From Pelagibius litoralis (GTDB lineage: Bacteria > Pseudomonadota > Alphaproteobacteria > Kiloniellales > Kiloniellaceae): DNA of 64,000 bases. Position 1 is the first letter of the stretch; each line of letters begins with the position of its first letter. The notes under the pieces are model-generated. The model was not told where the DNA came from. It saw only the letters and a list, made by a program, of their open reading frames with translations, and searched no databases. The position numbers were made by a program, and so were the translations under genes. This document shows positions 33,590 through 41,723 of this stretch, in pieces. The stretch is from contig NZ_JAAQPH010000005.1 of NCBI RefSeq assembly GCF_011683915.1, forward strand, positions 1-64,000, given 5' to 3'.

Positions 33590-36500
33590 TCAGCCGCGCG
33601 GACCGGGGTCGAACAGGCGCCCGGTCGCGTCCACGCGCACTTGCCGCGCCCGCAACTTCTTCAACCCTGACGCGGAAGTGTTAATATATTTGAAATAGTC
33701 CTCCGCCGGCGGCTTGACGTCGCGGGCCTTGAGGTTTCCCGCCTCGTTGTGGGCCGCCAACTGGATGGAGCCGTTGGCCGAAAACTTCACCACCCGGCGG
33801 ATCACGCGATCCTTGCCCGTCTCCGTCGCCAGCAGGTCGCCCTTGTGCAGCCGTAGAACCTTGCGGGCCGTCGGGGACTCGTCTTTCACTGTCGAGCGCC
33901 AGTCCGGCTGATGCGCCTGGAACATGGAAACGGCCTCGCCTTTCCATCGTCCGTCCTGCAGCTCCCATACATCGAAGCGATAGTTGGCGTCGCCCTTGTA
34001 GGCCTTGTAGGGCCGGCCGGCCTTGTCGCAGACGGGAATGACCTTCAGCCGTTCCAGCACGCGCACACGGCGCAGCCCCTTGTAGATGCCGTCGCGCGCC
34101 GCAAAGGCCGCCAGGGCGGCGGCGAAGTCCTTGCCGGACAAGCCCTCGGTCGCGTCCAGCAGGGCCTGGCGCAGGCCGGCATCGCGGACCCGTTCCACAG
34201 CCGCCCGGTCCTTGAGGCTGTCCAGGGGCACGCGGTGAACGACAAGCCGCGCGCCCCGCGCGTCCGGCGCCCCGGCCAGGCCATAGGCCGTATCGTTGTG
34301 CAGGCGCCCGGCGGAACTGCCGCGCGGATTGGCGCTGCCGGGCACCGCCGGGGTGCCGCGGTCGGGCCGGTGCGACACCGTCATGCGCTCCAGCGTCGCG
34401 CGCAGGCGGTCGCGGAACCCCTCGAAAGGCAGCGGCATGCCATCGACCAGACGGGTCAGGTCCTGTTCCTCCGCCCGCGCCGCCGCGCGCGAAACCGCGT
34501 TCAGCAGGGCGCGGTCGGTCACCCCGACGACGGCCGCATCGACCGCATGGTGCCGGTGATCCAGGCGGTTCTTCCGGTCCTGCCGCTCGACGATGTTGTG
34601 ATCGGGCAGCAGGTCGTTGAGGCCCCAACTGCGCCGCAGCAGTTCCGTCAGACGGCCCGGCGTGGCCCAGACCTTGCGGGGGTCGCAGACCGCCGTCATG
34701 TATTCCCGCGCGATCCGCGAGAGGTATTGGGTATCGGTCAGTTGACGGTCCAGGAAGTCGCGTTCCTGCGTCTCGAAACGCTCCATCGCGTCCGGCCCGA
34801 AGCGCCAGCGCTTGTTGCGCGGCAGCGCCGCGAGCCGCTCCAGGTTCTCGTCCCAGCCGGGCTGGTGCCCGAAGGCCTCAAAGGGCGTGCGGTTGCGCTT
34901 TTCCCTGTTGGCGCGGCGCAGGCCGACCGTCTTGTTGGCCGCCGAATTGTCCAGGGTGCGGGAGAACGGCAGGATGTGGTCGATCTCCACCTCGGCGGAA
35001 AACAACCGCTGCGGCGAGATCGGCTCACCCGTATAAGGACAGCGCCGGTCAAGCGGATCGTCGAAATTCAGTTCCTCCCAAAGACGCAGCCGCATCCGGC
35101 TTTCGCCCCGGTCGGGCAGGTTCAGGCCGGCCAGGATTTCGCGGTGGCGCTCGGCGCGCGCGGTGTTGTCCTTGATGCCTTTCTCGACCTCGTCGAGCTG
35201 GCGCCTGCTCAGTTTCAGTTCGCGGGCAAGCTCGACGATGATTTCCGCCGGGTGGCCATGCCGTGCGATAACAGCGTTTATCAGACGGCGGAGCTGATTG
35301 AGCGCGATATGAACCGTCGGGTTGGCGATCCTTCCGCAACGGACCTCCTCGCTGTCGCCGGGATCGCTGGAACCGAAGGCCACATGGCGTTCCAGGACAC
35401 GCCCGTAATAAGGCAGGGCATCGTGGATCACGCCGTCGCGAAAGTCGGAGTGGTGGTATCCGGCCAGTTCCGCAGCCTTGCTGTAGGGCACAACGCCGCG
35501 CTCCAGTTCGGTCAGGATCTTCCGGGTCGCCGTCAGGCCGAGTTCACCGTGACCATCCGGCAAGGCCGCGCGCACCACGCTTTCCGCCCGTTCGGCGGAG
35601 AGGCCCTGTTCGGCGGTCAACCAGGCAAGAAGGGGTTCCTCCTCTTCCTCCTCCAGCAGGTGTTCCACGACGGCGGCCTGGGTTTCGAGAGGCAGCGCCC
35701 GCCAGCCGGAACCGAAGCGGTCGTCCTTGGCGAGCGCCGCCGCCGTCTCGTCGCCTTTCAGGTCCTTGCGGGTTTCCGATTCCAGATTGAACCGGCTGTC
35801 CGGCGGCAGTTTCAAAAGACGGCGGATCTGGCCGAAGGTCCGCTTCGCGGTGGTCAGCAGGGCCAGCGCGACCTTGTCCCGTTCGTCCTGGGTCAGGCCG
35901 CGCGACGTCTGGTCCAGGCCGATGACCGCCAGGGTATTGGCGTCCTGGAAAATCCGGCGGCGCTGGAACAGGGGATGCGCCCGGGGCAGGCGCTCCTCCT
36001 CGGGATTGAAGGTGCACTTGCCGGGGCGTACGGGTTTTAGCCGGCGCTGAAAGAAAATGATGTCCCGCAGTTTCTCGCGCGCCTGCGCGGTCAGGATGGC
36101 CGGATGGTGCGGCGCCTGGGCATCCCACAGCGCCTCGAACTCCTCCAGAACCATCGCCCGGTCGGGATAGAGTTCGTAAGCCATGACCGTCTTGCCGCTG
36201 TCGGTGGATTCAGGCTTGAGGCGGACCCGGACGCTGCCGCCGCCCTGTTGCAGCCGGTGCAGGAATTCGCCCAGCGTGCGCGCGCCCTGCGCCGTCATGG
36301 CATCGCGCAGCTTGTTGACGCCCTGCCTGATCTTGCCGCGTTCGTCATCCTCGGCGCCGTCGGTCCGGCGGTTGGACTTGAAGCCCCGGCGCTGGTTCAG
36401 ATGAAACAAGGCGCGGCCCAGATGATGCAACGGAACCGCCGCGTCCAAGGCCCCGGCGCGTATCGCGTAAGGGTCCAGACCGGTCAGCGCCTTGCGGGCC

Positions 36501-36766
36501 ACCGGATCGTCCGGCATCAGCCCCGCTGCGGCAAGCGCGCTCAACAGTTTCTTCTGGCGGCGCAGATAACGGTCCCGCCGGCGCCGCATGGAACGGGCCA
36601 TACGCCGGGCCACTGCCAGAGAGGTTTTATCTTTCGGATTGCGGCCGTCGGAGAAAATCCGAACCCCGGAATCACGGATATCCACCGGGCGACCCTTGCC
36701 GTCCAGATCGACGACGCACCAACCGATAGAGTTGGTGCCAAGATCGAGGCCCAGGCGGTAATCCAT
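33590..36766 (-). CDS. cas9: CRISPR-associated endonuclease Cas9, type II-C
   Basis: This 1058-residue RNA-guided DNA nuclease is in the usual II-C size range. RuvC-I is YRLGLDLGTNSIGW with D8. An arginine-rich bridge helix (ARRMARSMRRRRDRYLRRQK, about 54-72) follows, then a helical recognition lobe from about 75 to 480. RuvC-II is IIVELARELKLS with E512. HNH has VEIDHILPFS (D596, H597) and NKTVGLRRANREK, and RuvC-III is HRHHAVDAAVVG (H740, D743). All nuclease residues are present. CPYTGEP just before the HNH is also typical. It is first gene of the cas operon, divergent from the tracrRNA. Confidence 0.98.
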   Translation of the reverse strand: MDYRLGLDLGTNSIGWCVVDLDGKGRPVDIRDSGVRIFSDGRNPKDKTSLAVARRMARSMRRRRDRYLRRQKKLLSALAAAGLMPDDPVARKALTGLDPYAIRAGALDAAVPLHHLGRALFHLNQRRGFKSNRRTDGAEDDERGKIRQGVNKLRDAMTAQGARTLGEFLHRLQQGGGSVRVRLKPESTDSGKTVMAYELYPDRAMVLEEFEALWDAQAPHHPAILTAQAREKLRDIIFFQRRLKPVRPGKCTFNPEEERLPRAHPLFQRRRIFQDANTLAVIGLDQTSRGLTQDERDKVALALLTTAKRTFGQIRRLLKLPPDSRFNLESETRKDLKGDETAAALAKDDRFGSGWRALPLETQAAVVEHLLEEEEEEPLLAWLTAEQGLSAERAESVVRAALPDGHGELGLTATRKILTELERGVVPYSKAAELAGYHHSDFRDGVIHDALPYYGRVLERHVAFGSSDPGDSEEVRCGRIANPTVHIALNQLRRLINAVIARHGHPAEIIVELARELKLSRRQLDEVEKGIKDNTARAERHREILAGLNLPDRGESRMRLRLWEELNFDDPLDRRCPYTGEPISPQRLFSAEVEIDHILPFSRTLDNSAANKTVGLRRANREKRNRTPFEAFGHQPGWDENLERLAALPRNKRWRFGPDAMERFETQERDFLDRQLTDTQYLSRIAREYMTAVCDPRKVWATPGRLTELLRRSWGLNDLLPDHNIVERQDRKNRLDHRHHAVDAAVVGVTDRALLNAVSRAAARAEEQDLTRLVDGMPLPFEGFRDRLRATLERMTVSHRPDRGTPAVPGSANPRGSSAGRLHNDTAYGLAGAPDARGARLVVHRVPLDSLKDRAAVERVRDAGLRQALLDATEGLSGKDFAAALAAFAARDGIYKGLRRVRVLERLKVIPVCDKAGRPYKAYKGDANYRFDVWELQDGRWKGEAVSMFQAHQPDWRSTVKDESPTARKVLRLHKGDLLATETGKDRVIRRVVKFSANGSIQLAAHNEAGNLKARDVKPPAEDYFKYINTSASGLKKLRARQVRVDATGRLFDPGPRG

Positions 36767-36846
36767 CTATCGCATTCCCTGAAAAACTCTTTCTTCTTAT
36801 TCAATCAGATGTTGCAGGCTGGCCCGATGCGTGTCAACGTTCAGGG

Positions 36847-36948
36847 GTAGCACTGAGAGAATCGCGATCCGGTCGTTAACAAGCCTTTCGCTTCGGCGAT
36901 TGGATTGCACAAAATCGAAGGGCAGGCTCCGGCCTGCCCTTTCATTTT
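36847..36948 (+). ncRNA. tracrRNA (predicted)
   Basis: GTAGCACT (36847-36854), one mismatch, then AGAGAATCGCGATCC (36856-36870) is the reverse complement of the repeat's 3' and middle parts. The next bases, GGTCGTTAAC, pair with the repeat 5' end GTTGCGGCT through G-U pairs and one bulged U. Behind the anti-repeat come a small GCC/GGC hairpin and the terminator AGGGCAGGC-TCCG-GCCTGCCCT (36919-36940) followed by TTCATTTTT. It lies in the gap upstream of cas9 on the opposite strand. Its promoter was not identified and its true 5' end may be earlier. Confidence 0.88.
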
Positions 36949-36987
36949 TGGCTGTGTGACGCGGCGGGCCCTGGGGCGCACCGCCCC

Positions 36988-37227
36988 CTACTCCCTTGTG
37001 CGGACGCCGGGGCCACCGCCGTTGGCGGGGATGAAGAGGACGCCGGCGGACTCCAGGGCCGCCTGGAGTTTTTCCAGGGTGTCCAGGCGGATGGCCAGCA
37101 GGCCCTCACCGGTTTCCAGGCGCTTGATGCTCCGCGACGAGATGCCAGAACGGTCGGCTAGATCTTGCTGCGTCCAGTCGAGCAGTGCCCGGGCGGCGCG
37201 CAATTGGGCCCGCGTCTTGAGGCTCAT
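36988..37227 (-). CDS. small XRE-family DNA-binding protein
   Basis: This 79-residue protein has one XRE helix-turn-helix (QLRAARALLDWTQQDLADRSG, then SSRSIKRLETGEG) and the tail SAGVLFIPANGGGPGVRT, a clear paralogue of the proteins at 177 and 609. The ATG at 37227 is favoured over an in-frame TTG at 37257. It is immediately downstream of the tracrRNA terminator, convergent with it, and divergent from the gene at 37412 across leader element copy 2. A role in controlling the CRISPR locus is conceivable from position only. Confidence 0.75.
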   Translation of the reverse strand: MSLKTRAQLRAARALLDWTQQDLADRSGISSRSIKRLETGEGLLAIRLDTLEKLQAALESAGVLFIPANGGGPGVRTRE

Positions 37228-37343
37228 AGCGGAAAAAATTCCCCTAAGGGGACACAAAGGTCTAAATTTGTGATTGATAGGCCGATCATGAAACGCTAAG
37301 GTAGTTTACGAGCCGCTATAGAGCAACTTAGCTGCTCCCCAAA

Positions 37344-37396
37344 CGGCACGAGGGGGTGCGCGAACACCCGCCCCGCGCCTGACCACAACCCGACTT
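37344..37396 (+). promoter_or_regulatory. structured 5' leader element, copy 2
   Basis: Hairpin GGGTG (37354-37358) / CACCC (37365-37369) with loop CGCGAA is followed by the same GCGCCTGACCACAACCCGAC tail as at 549-592 and an ATG about 16 bases later. The first codons of both downstream genes are also similar (MAEHSF and MAAFSF). Confidence 0.5.
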
Positions 37397-37411
37397 CAGA
37401 GGAGTCCGGTC

Positions 37412-37864
37412 ATGGCTGCTTTTAGCTTTAGCACATCCTTTTCGCGCCGCACCATGCTGGCCGCCCTTCCCGCCACCGCGCTTTCCCCCGCCACACATCC
37501 GGCCCGCACGCTGGCGGACGGCGGCGACCGCGAAGTCGCGCGGCTGGCCGCGGACTACCGCCGCGCCGCCACCGCCCTGACCGGCTGGATCGCCCTGGCC
37601 GAGGGGCGGGACGGCCCCTTCGCCTATGAGGAACCGCAGTACAGCGCGCGCTACGAAGCGCTCTGCGCCCACGAACTGCGCTGCGCCGAGGCCCTGGCGC
37701 GGGCGCGGCCCGCCGGGATGGGCGGGCTCCTGATCAAGCTGCGCGTCGCCTTTCACTGCGACGACCTCTGCGCGGCCATGATGGACAGCGACGACACCAT
37801 CCTGCGGCCCGCGCTGCGCGACCTGGAACGCCTCGCGGGGGAAGCCGCCAAAGCCTGTTTGTGA
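37412..37864 (+). CDS. hypothetical protein with Tat-like N-terminus
   Basis: This 150-residue protein begins FSRRTMLAALPATALSPAT, which resembles a twin-arginine signal with a short hydrophobic stretch. The remainder is helical and rich in Ala, Arg and Cys (DYRRAATALTGWIALAEG, CAHELRCAEALARARP), and no family is recognised. GAGGAGT precedes the ATG. It stands behind leader copy 2 and is divergent from an XRE gene, repeating the layout at the left end of the window. Export is a guess. Confidence 0.6.
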   Translation: MAAFSFSTSFSRRTMLAALPATALSPATHPARTLADGGDREVARLAADYRRAATALTGWIALAEGRDGPFAYEEPQYSARYEALCAHELRCAEALARARPAGMGGLLIKLRVAFHCDDLCAAMMDSDDTILRPALRDLERLAGEAAKACL

Positions 37865-37956
37865 AAGGTTCCGGCGGGGGAAACGAAGCGGGCACGGCTG
37901 GAGACGGAAATCTCCATGGACCCCGGCTGCGCCTTGGCTTAGGTTCTCCCCCCATC

Positions 37957-39441
37957 ATGACCGAATTGCACAGCATCCAGACTCCGGCGCCTGCCGCCCC
38001 GGAGAGCTTCACCGAACCCGAAGCCGCCTTCGAGCGGCTGTCCATGCTCTATGACGAGGCCACCAGCTTCCTCTGTACCCAGTTCGAGGCGCTGCTGGGC
38101 GGGGCCAAGCCAAGCAAGCGGCTGCGCGCCTTTTACCCGCAGGCGGCCATCACCACCTCCAGCTTCGCCCATATCGACTCGCGCCTCTCTTACGGTCATC
38201 TGCCGACACCGGGCCATTTCGCGGCCACCATCACGCGGCCGGATCTGTTCCGCGAATACCTGACGCAGCAGCTCGGCCTGCTGATGAAGAACCACGGCGT
38301 GCCGGTCACCATCGGGCCTTCCCATACGCCGATCCCGCTGCACTTCGCCTTTCCCGACGGCATGCATGTGGAAGGCGCGCTGGTCGACCGGCTGGGCCAT
38401 CCCCTGCGCGACCTCTTCGACGTGCCCGACCTCTCGGTCACCGACGATGCCATCGTCAACGGCACCTTCGAACCGGCGCCCGGCAGCCCCATGCCGCTGG
38501 CGCCCTTTACGGCACCGCGGGTCGACTACTCCCTGCACCGCCTGGCGCACTACACCGCAACGGCGCCGGCGCACTTCCAGAACTTCGTCATCTTCACCAA
38601 CTATCAGTTCTACGTCGATGCCTTCTGCAGCCTGGGCCGCGAGGCCATGGCCAGGGGCGACGGCGACTACGTGGCTTTCGTCGAGCCCGGCAACGTCATC
38701 ACGCCGCGCGGCGCCGCCGCACCCGATGCCGGCACGCCGCCGGAGCGCCTGCCCCAGATGCCCGCCTATCACCTGAAGACCGGCAACAACAGCGGCATCA
38801 CCATGGTGAACATCGGCGTCGGCCCCTCCAACGCCAAGACCATCACCGACCACATCGCCGTGCTGCGGCCCCATGCCTGGCTGATGCTGGGTCACTGCGC
38901 GGGCCTGCGCAACACCCAGGCGCTGGGCGACTATGTTCTGGCCCACGGCTATGTACGCGAAGACCACGTGCTGGATGCCGACCTGCCGAGCTGGGTGCCG
39001 ATCCCGCCGCTGGCCGAGGTCCAGGTCGCCCTGGAAGAAGCGGTCGAGGAGATTACCGGGCTGGAAGGCTACGAACTGAAATCCATCATGCGCACCGGTA
39101 CGGTCGCCACCATCGACAACCGCAACTGGGAACTGCGCGACCACCGCGAGCCGGTGCAGCGCTTCTCCCAGTCCCGCGCCATCGCCTTGGACATGGAAAG
39201 CGCCACCATCGCCGCCAACGGGTTTCGCTTCCGGGTGCCCTACGGCACCCTGCTCTGCGTTTCCGACAAACCGCTGCACGGCGAACTGAAACTGCCGGGC
39301 ATGGCGACGGCCTTTTACAAGCGCCAGGTCGACCAGCACCTGCAGATCGGCCTCCGGGCCATGGAAAAGCTGCGCGCCATGGCGCCGGAGCGGCTGCATT
39401 CGCGCAAACTGCGCTCCTTCACCGAAACCGCGTTTCAGTAG
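37957..39441 (+). CDS. amn: AMP nucleosidase
   Basis: This 494-residue enzyme hydrolyses AMP to adenine and ribose 5-phosphate. The N-terminal AMP nucleosidase domain shows FYPQAAITTSSFAHIDSRLSYG and GVPVTIGPSHTPIPLHFAF. The C-terminal nucleoside-phosphorylase-like domain shows GITMVNIGVGPSNAKTITDHIAVLRP, MLGHCAGLR and the ALDMESATIAANG motif with the catalytic acidic residue. The start MTELHSIQ is chosen inside a longer frame because similarity begins there. Regulation by phosphate is known for this family elsewhere; no Pho box was seen here. Confidence 0.93.
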   Translation: MTELHSIQTPAPAAPESFTEPEAAFERLSMLYDEATSFLCTQFEALLGGAKPSKRLRAFYPQAAITTSSFAHIDSRLSYGHLPTPGHFAATITRPDLFREYLTQQLGLLMKNHGVPVTIGPSHTPIPLHFAFPDGMHVEGALVDRLGHPLRDLFDVPDLSVTDDAIVNGTFEPAPGSPMPLAPFTAPRVDYSLHRLAHYTATAPAHFQNFVIFTNYQFYVDAFCSLGREAMARGDGDYVAFVEPGNVITPRGAAAPDAGTPPERLPQMPAYHLKTGNNSGITMVNIGVGPSNAKTITDHIAVLRPHAWLMLGHCAGLRNTQALGDYVLAHGYVREDHVLDADLPSWVPIPPLAEVQVALEEAVEEITGLEGYELKSIMRTGTVATIDNRNWELRDHREPVQRFSQSRAIALDMESATIAANGFRFRVPYGTLLCVSDKPLHGELKLPGMATAFYKRQVDQHLQIGLRAMEKLRAMAPERLHSRKLRSFTETAFQ

Positions 39442-39534
39442 ACTGCCGGCGGCCCGGGCCGCTGATGAACCCTTTCGCGCCGGCATCCGACCCAGCCATG
39501 GGTCCGCAAACCCGCGACTGATCGGAAGAAATCC

Positions 39535-39948
39535 ATGACAAAGATCTGCATGAAGGTCCTGTTCGCCGCCGCCGTCTTCGCCCTTGTCGGTCCGCAGGCC
39601 GCCACCGCCGGTGGCCCGGAACCCGAGGACGCGCCCGAAGACGCTATCTCGCAGCTTCAGCAGGACTGCGAGGCCGGCGACATGCAGGCCTGCTATCGCC
39701 TCGGTGCGCGCTACGACCACGGCTATGACGTCGACGAGGATCTCGAGCAGGCCGTCGACTACTATCGGCGGGCCTGCGAGGGCGGCTCCGCGGCGGGCTG
39801 CTACGATCTCGGCGCCAAGTACCAGCTCGGCGAGGGCATCGAGCGGGACCAGACACGGGCCAATCAGTTGATCCGGCAGGCCTGCGACGGCGGTCTTGCG
39901 GTGGCCTGCGACTCTGTTCCGGCGCCGCCACAGAAAGACGGCGGCTGA
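39535..39948 (+). CDS. exported Sel1-repeat protein
   Basis: This 137-residue protein has a signal peptide (MKVLFAAAVFALVGPQAATA) and about three Sel1-like/TPR-like repeats, each with paired cysteines: DCEAGDMQACYRLGARYDHG, ACEGGSAAGCYDLGAKYQLG and ACDGGLAVACDS. The spacing resembles the cysteine-bridged Hcp-type repeats of periplasmic or secreted proteins. It probably mediates protein-protein contacts in the periplasm; partner unknown. It is a monocistronic gene between amn and the mttB homologue. Confidence 0.8.
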   Translation: MTKICMKVLFAAAVFALVGPQAATAGGPEPEDAPEDAISQLQQDCEAGDMQACYRLGARYDHGYDVDEDLEQAVDYYRRACEGGSAAGCYDLGAKYQLGEGIERDQTRANQLIRQACDGGLAVACDSVPAPPQKDGG

Positions 39949-40142
39949 GCCGCCGCCCCGGCAAAGTGGAACGCGCCACCGCCACAGACAGGCAATAAGT
40001 CCAAAAACGACAACCTTCGGCGCGTTCAAGCCTTCCGTTCCGGTGAAAATTCTGCCTAAAATTTCAGATCCGCGTTTCGGGACAAGCCGTCGCCAGAACG
40101 GCCGCTGCGCAGAGGAAACCAACCCGAGAGGAAGTGACGGCC

Positions 40143-41723
40143 ATGACCGGATCAGCAGGCGAGACGCCCCAGAGCCCGCGGCGCAGCCGCCGCGCCGGTG
40201 GCCGCGAGGCGCGCATAGCCCTGCGCGCCGCCCCCCTGGCCGACGACATCCAGCCGATCCGCGGCGGCATGGAGGGCGGCCGCTTCAAACCGCTGGACGA
40301 CGCCGCGATGCAGCGCATCCACAAGGCGGCGCTGCAGATTCTGGCGGAAATCGGCCTGGCCGACGCCCCGCCCTCCGGCATCGAGGTCATGACCCTGGCC
40401 GGCGCCAGCCTGGGCGACGACGGGCGGCTGCGCTTTCCCGCCGCCCTGGTCGAGGACACCCTGGCCATGGCCAACCGCAGCGTCACCCTCTGCGCCCAGG
40501 ACCCCAAACAGGATATCCAGCCCGGCGGCAAGCGGGTCTACTACGGCACCGCCGGCGCCGCCGTGCATCTGGTCGACGTTGAACGACGCGAGTACCGTGA
40601 ATCGACGTTGCAGGACATCTACGACGCCGCAAGGATCGCCGGTGGCCTGGACAACATCCACTTTTTCCAGCGGCCAATGGTGGCGCGCGACCTGCCCGAC
40701 CCCACCGACCTGGACCTGAACACCGTCTACGCCTGCGTACAGGGCACGACGAAACACATCGGCACCTCCTTCACCTCGGTCGAGCGCGCCGAAAAGGCCC
40801 TGGAGATGCTGCATCTCTTCGCCGGCGGGGAAGACGCCTGGCGCGAGCGGCCCTTCGTCTCCAATACCAACTGCTTCGTGGTGCCGCCGCTGAAGTTCGC
40901 CACCGAATCCTGCGAAGTGATGGAGGTCTGCATCCGCGGCGGCATGCCGGTGCTGCTGCTCTCCGCCGGGCAGGCCGGGGCGACCGCGCCCGCCGCCATC
41001 GCCGGGGCGGTGACGCAGGCGGTGGCCGAATGCCTGGCCGGCCTGGTCTACGTGAATGCCATCGCGCCCGGCCATCCGGCGATCTTCGGCACCTGGCCCT
41101 TCGTCTCGGACCTGCGCACCGGCGCCATGTGCGGGGGCTCCGGCGAACAGGGATTGCTGACCGCGGCCTGCGCCCAGATGGCGCAGTTCTACGACCTGCC
41201 CGGGGGGTCCGCCGCCGGCATGGCCGATGCCAAGCTGCCCGATGCGCAGTCGGGTTACGAAAAGGGCATCACCGACGTCATGGCGGGCCTCGCCGGGCTC
41301 AACATGGTCTATGAATCCGTCGGCATGCACGGCTCTCTCCTGGGGTTCTGTTTCGAGAGCCTGATCATCGACAACGACATGATCGGCCAGTGCCTGCGCT
41401 GCGTGCGCGGCATCGAGGTGACCGAGGACACGGTCTCGGTCGAGACCATGCGCCAGGTCTGCCTGGAAGGCCCGGGACACTACCTGGGCCACAGCCAGAC
41501 CCTGGGCCTGATGCAGAGCGAGTACGTCTATCCCGAACTCGGCGACCGCTCCACCCCCAAGGAGTGGGAGGCCAACGGCCGCCCCGAGCTGCTGGCCCGC
41601 GCGATCGAGCAAAAACAACGCATCCTCAAAGAGGTCTTCCCGCGCCATGTGCCCGAAGACATCGACGCCGCCGTCCGCGCCGCCTTCGACGTGAAACTGC
41701 CGAAGGGCCAGATGGGCCTTTAG
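40143..41723 (+). CDS. MttB-family (trimethylamine methyltransferase-like) protein, non-pyrrolysine
   Basis: This 526-residue member of the corrinoid-dependent MttB superfamily has the family text TSFTSVERAEKALEMLHLFAGG, VLLLSAGQAGATAPAAIAGAVTQA and LPDAQSGYEKGITDVMAGLAGLNMVYESVGMHGS. There is no in-frame amber codon, so it belongs to the non-pyrrolysine branch that acts on quaternary amines such as glycine betaine. No corrinoid protein or reductive activator is adjacent, so the methyl acceptor is unclear. The ATG at 40143 is used rather than the GTG at 40134. It overlaps the convergent araD1-like gene by four bases. Confidence 0.85.
   Translation: MTGSAGETPQSPRRSRRAGGREARIALRAAPLADDIQPIRGGMEGGRFKPLDDAAMQRIHKAALQILAEIGLADAPPSGIEVMTLAGASLGDDGRLRFPAALVEDTLAMANRSVTLCAQDPKQDIQPGGKRVYYGTAGAAVHLVDVERREYRESTLQDIYDAARIAGGLDNIHFFQRPMVARDLPDPTDLDLNTVYACVQGTTKHIGTSFTSVERAEKALEMLHLFAGGEDAWRERPFVSNTNCFVVPPLKFATESCEVMEVCIRGGMPVLLLSAGQAGATAPAAIAGAVTQAVAECLAGLVYVNAIAPGHPAIFGTWPFVSDLRTGAMCGGSGEQGLLTAACAQMAQFYDLPGGSAAGMADAKLPDAQSGYEKGITDVMAGLAGLNMVYESVGMHGSLLGFCFESLIIDNDMIGQCLRCVRGIEVTEDTVSVETMRQVCLEGPGHYLGHSQTLGLMQSEYVYPELGDRSTPKEWEANGRPELLARAIEQKQRILKEVFPRHVPEDIDAAVRAAFDVKLPKGQMGL

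Noticed and set aside
32286-36766. Type II-A or II-B assignment
   Set aside because: No csn2 and no cas4 gene is present, and the Cas9 is too short for II-B.
37939-40122. 727-codon minus-strand frame over amn and the Sel1 gene
   Set aside because: Antisense to two genes with recognisable families; no motifs of its own.
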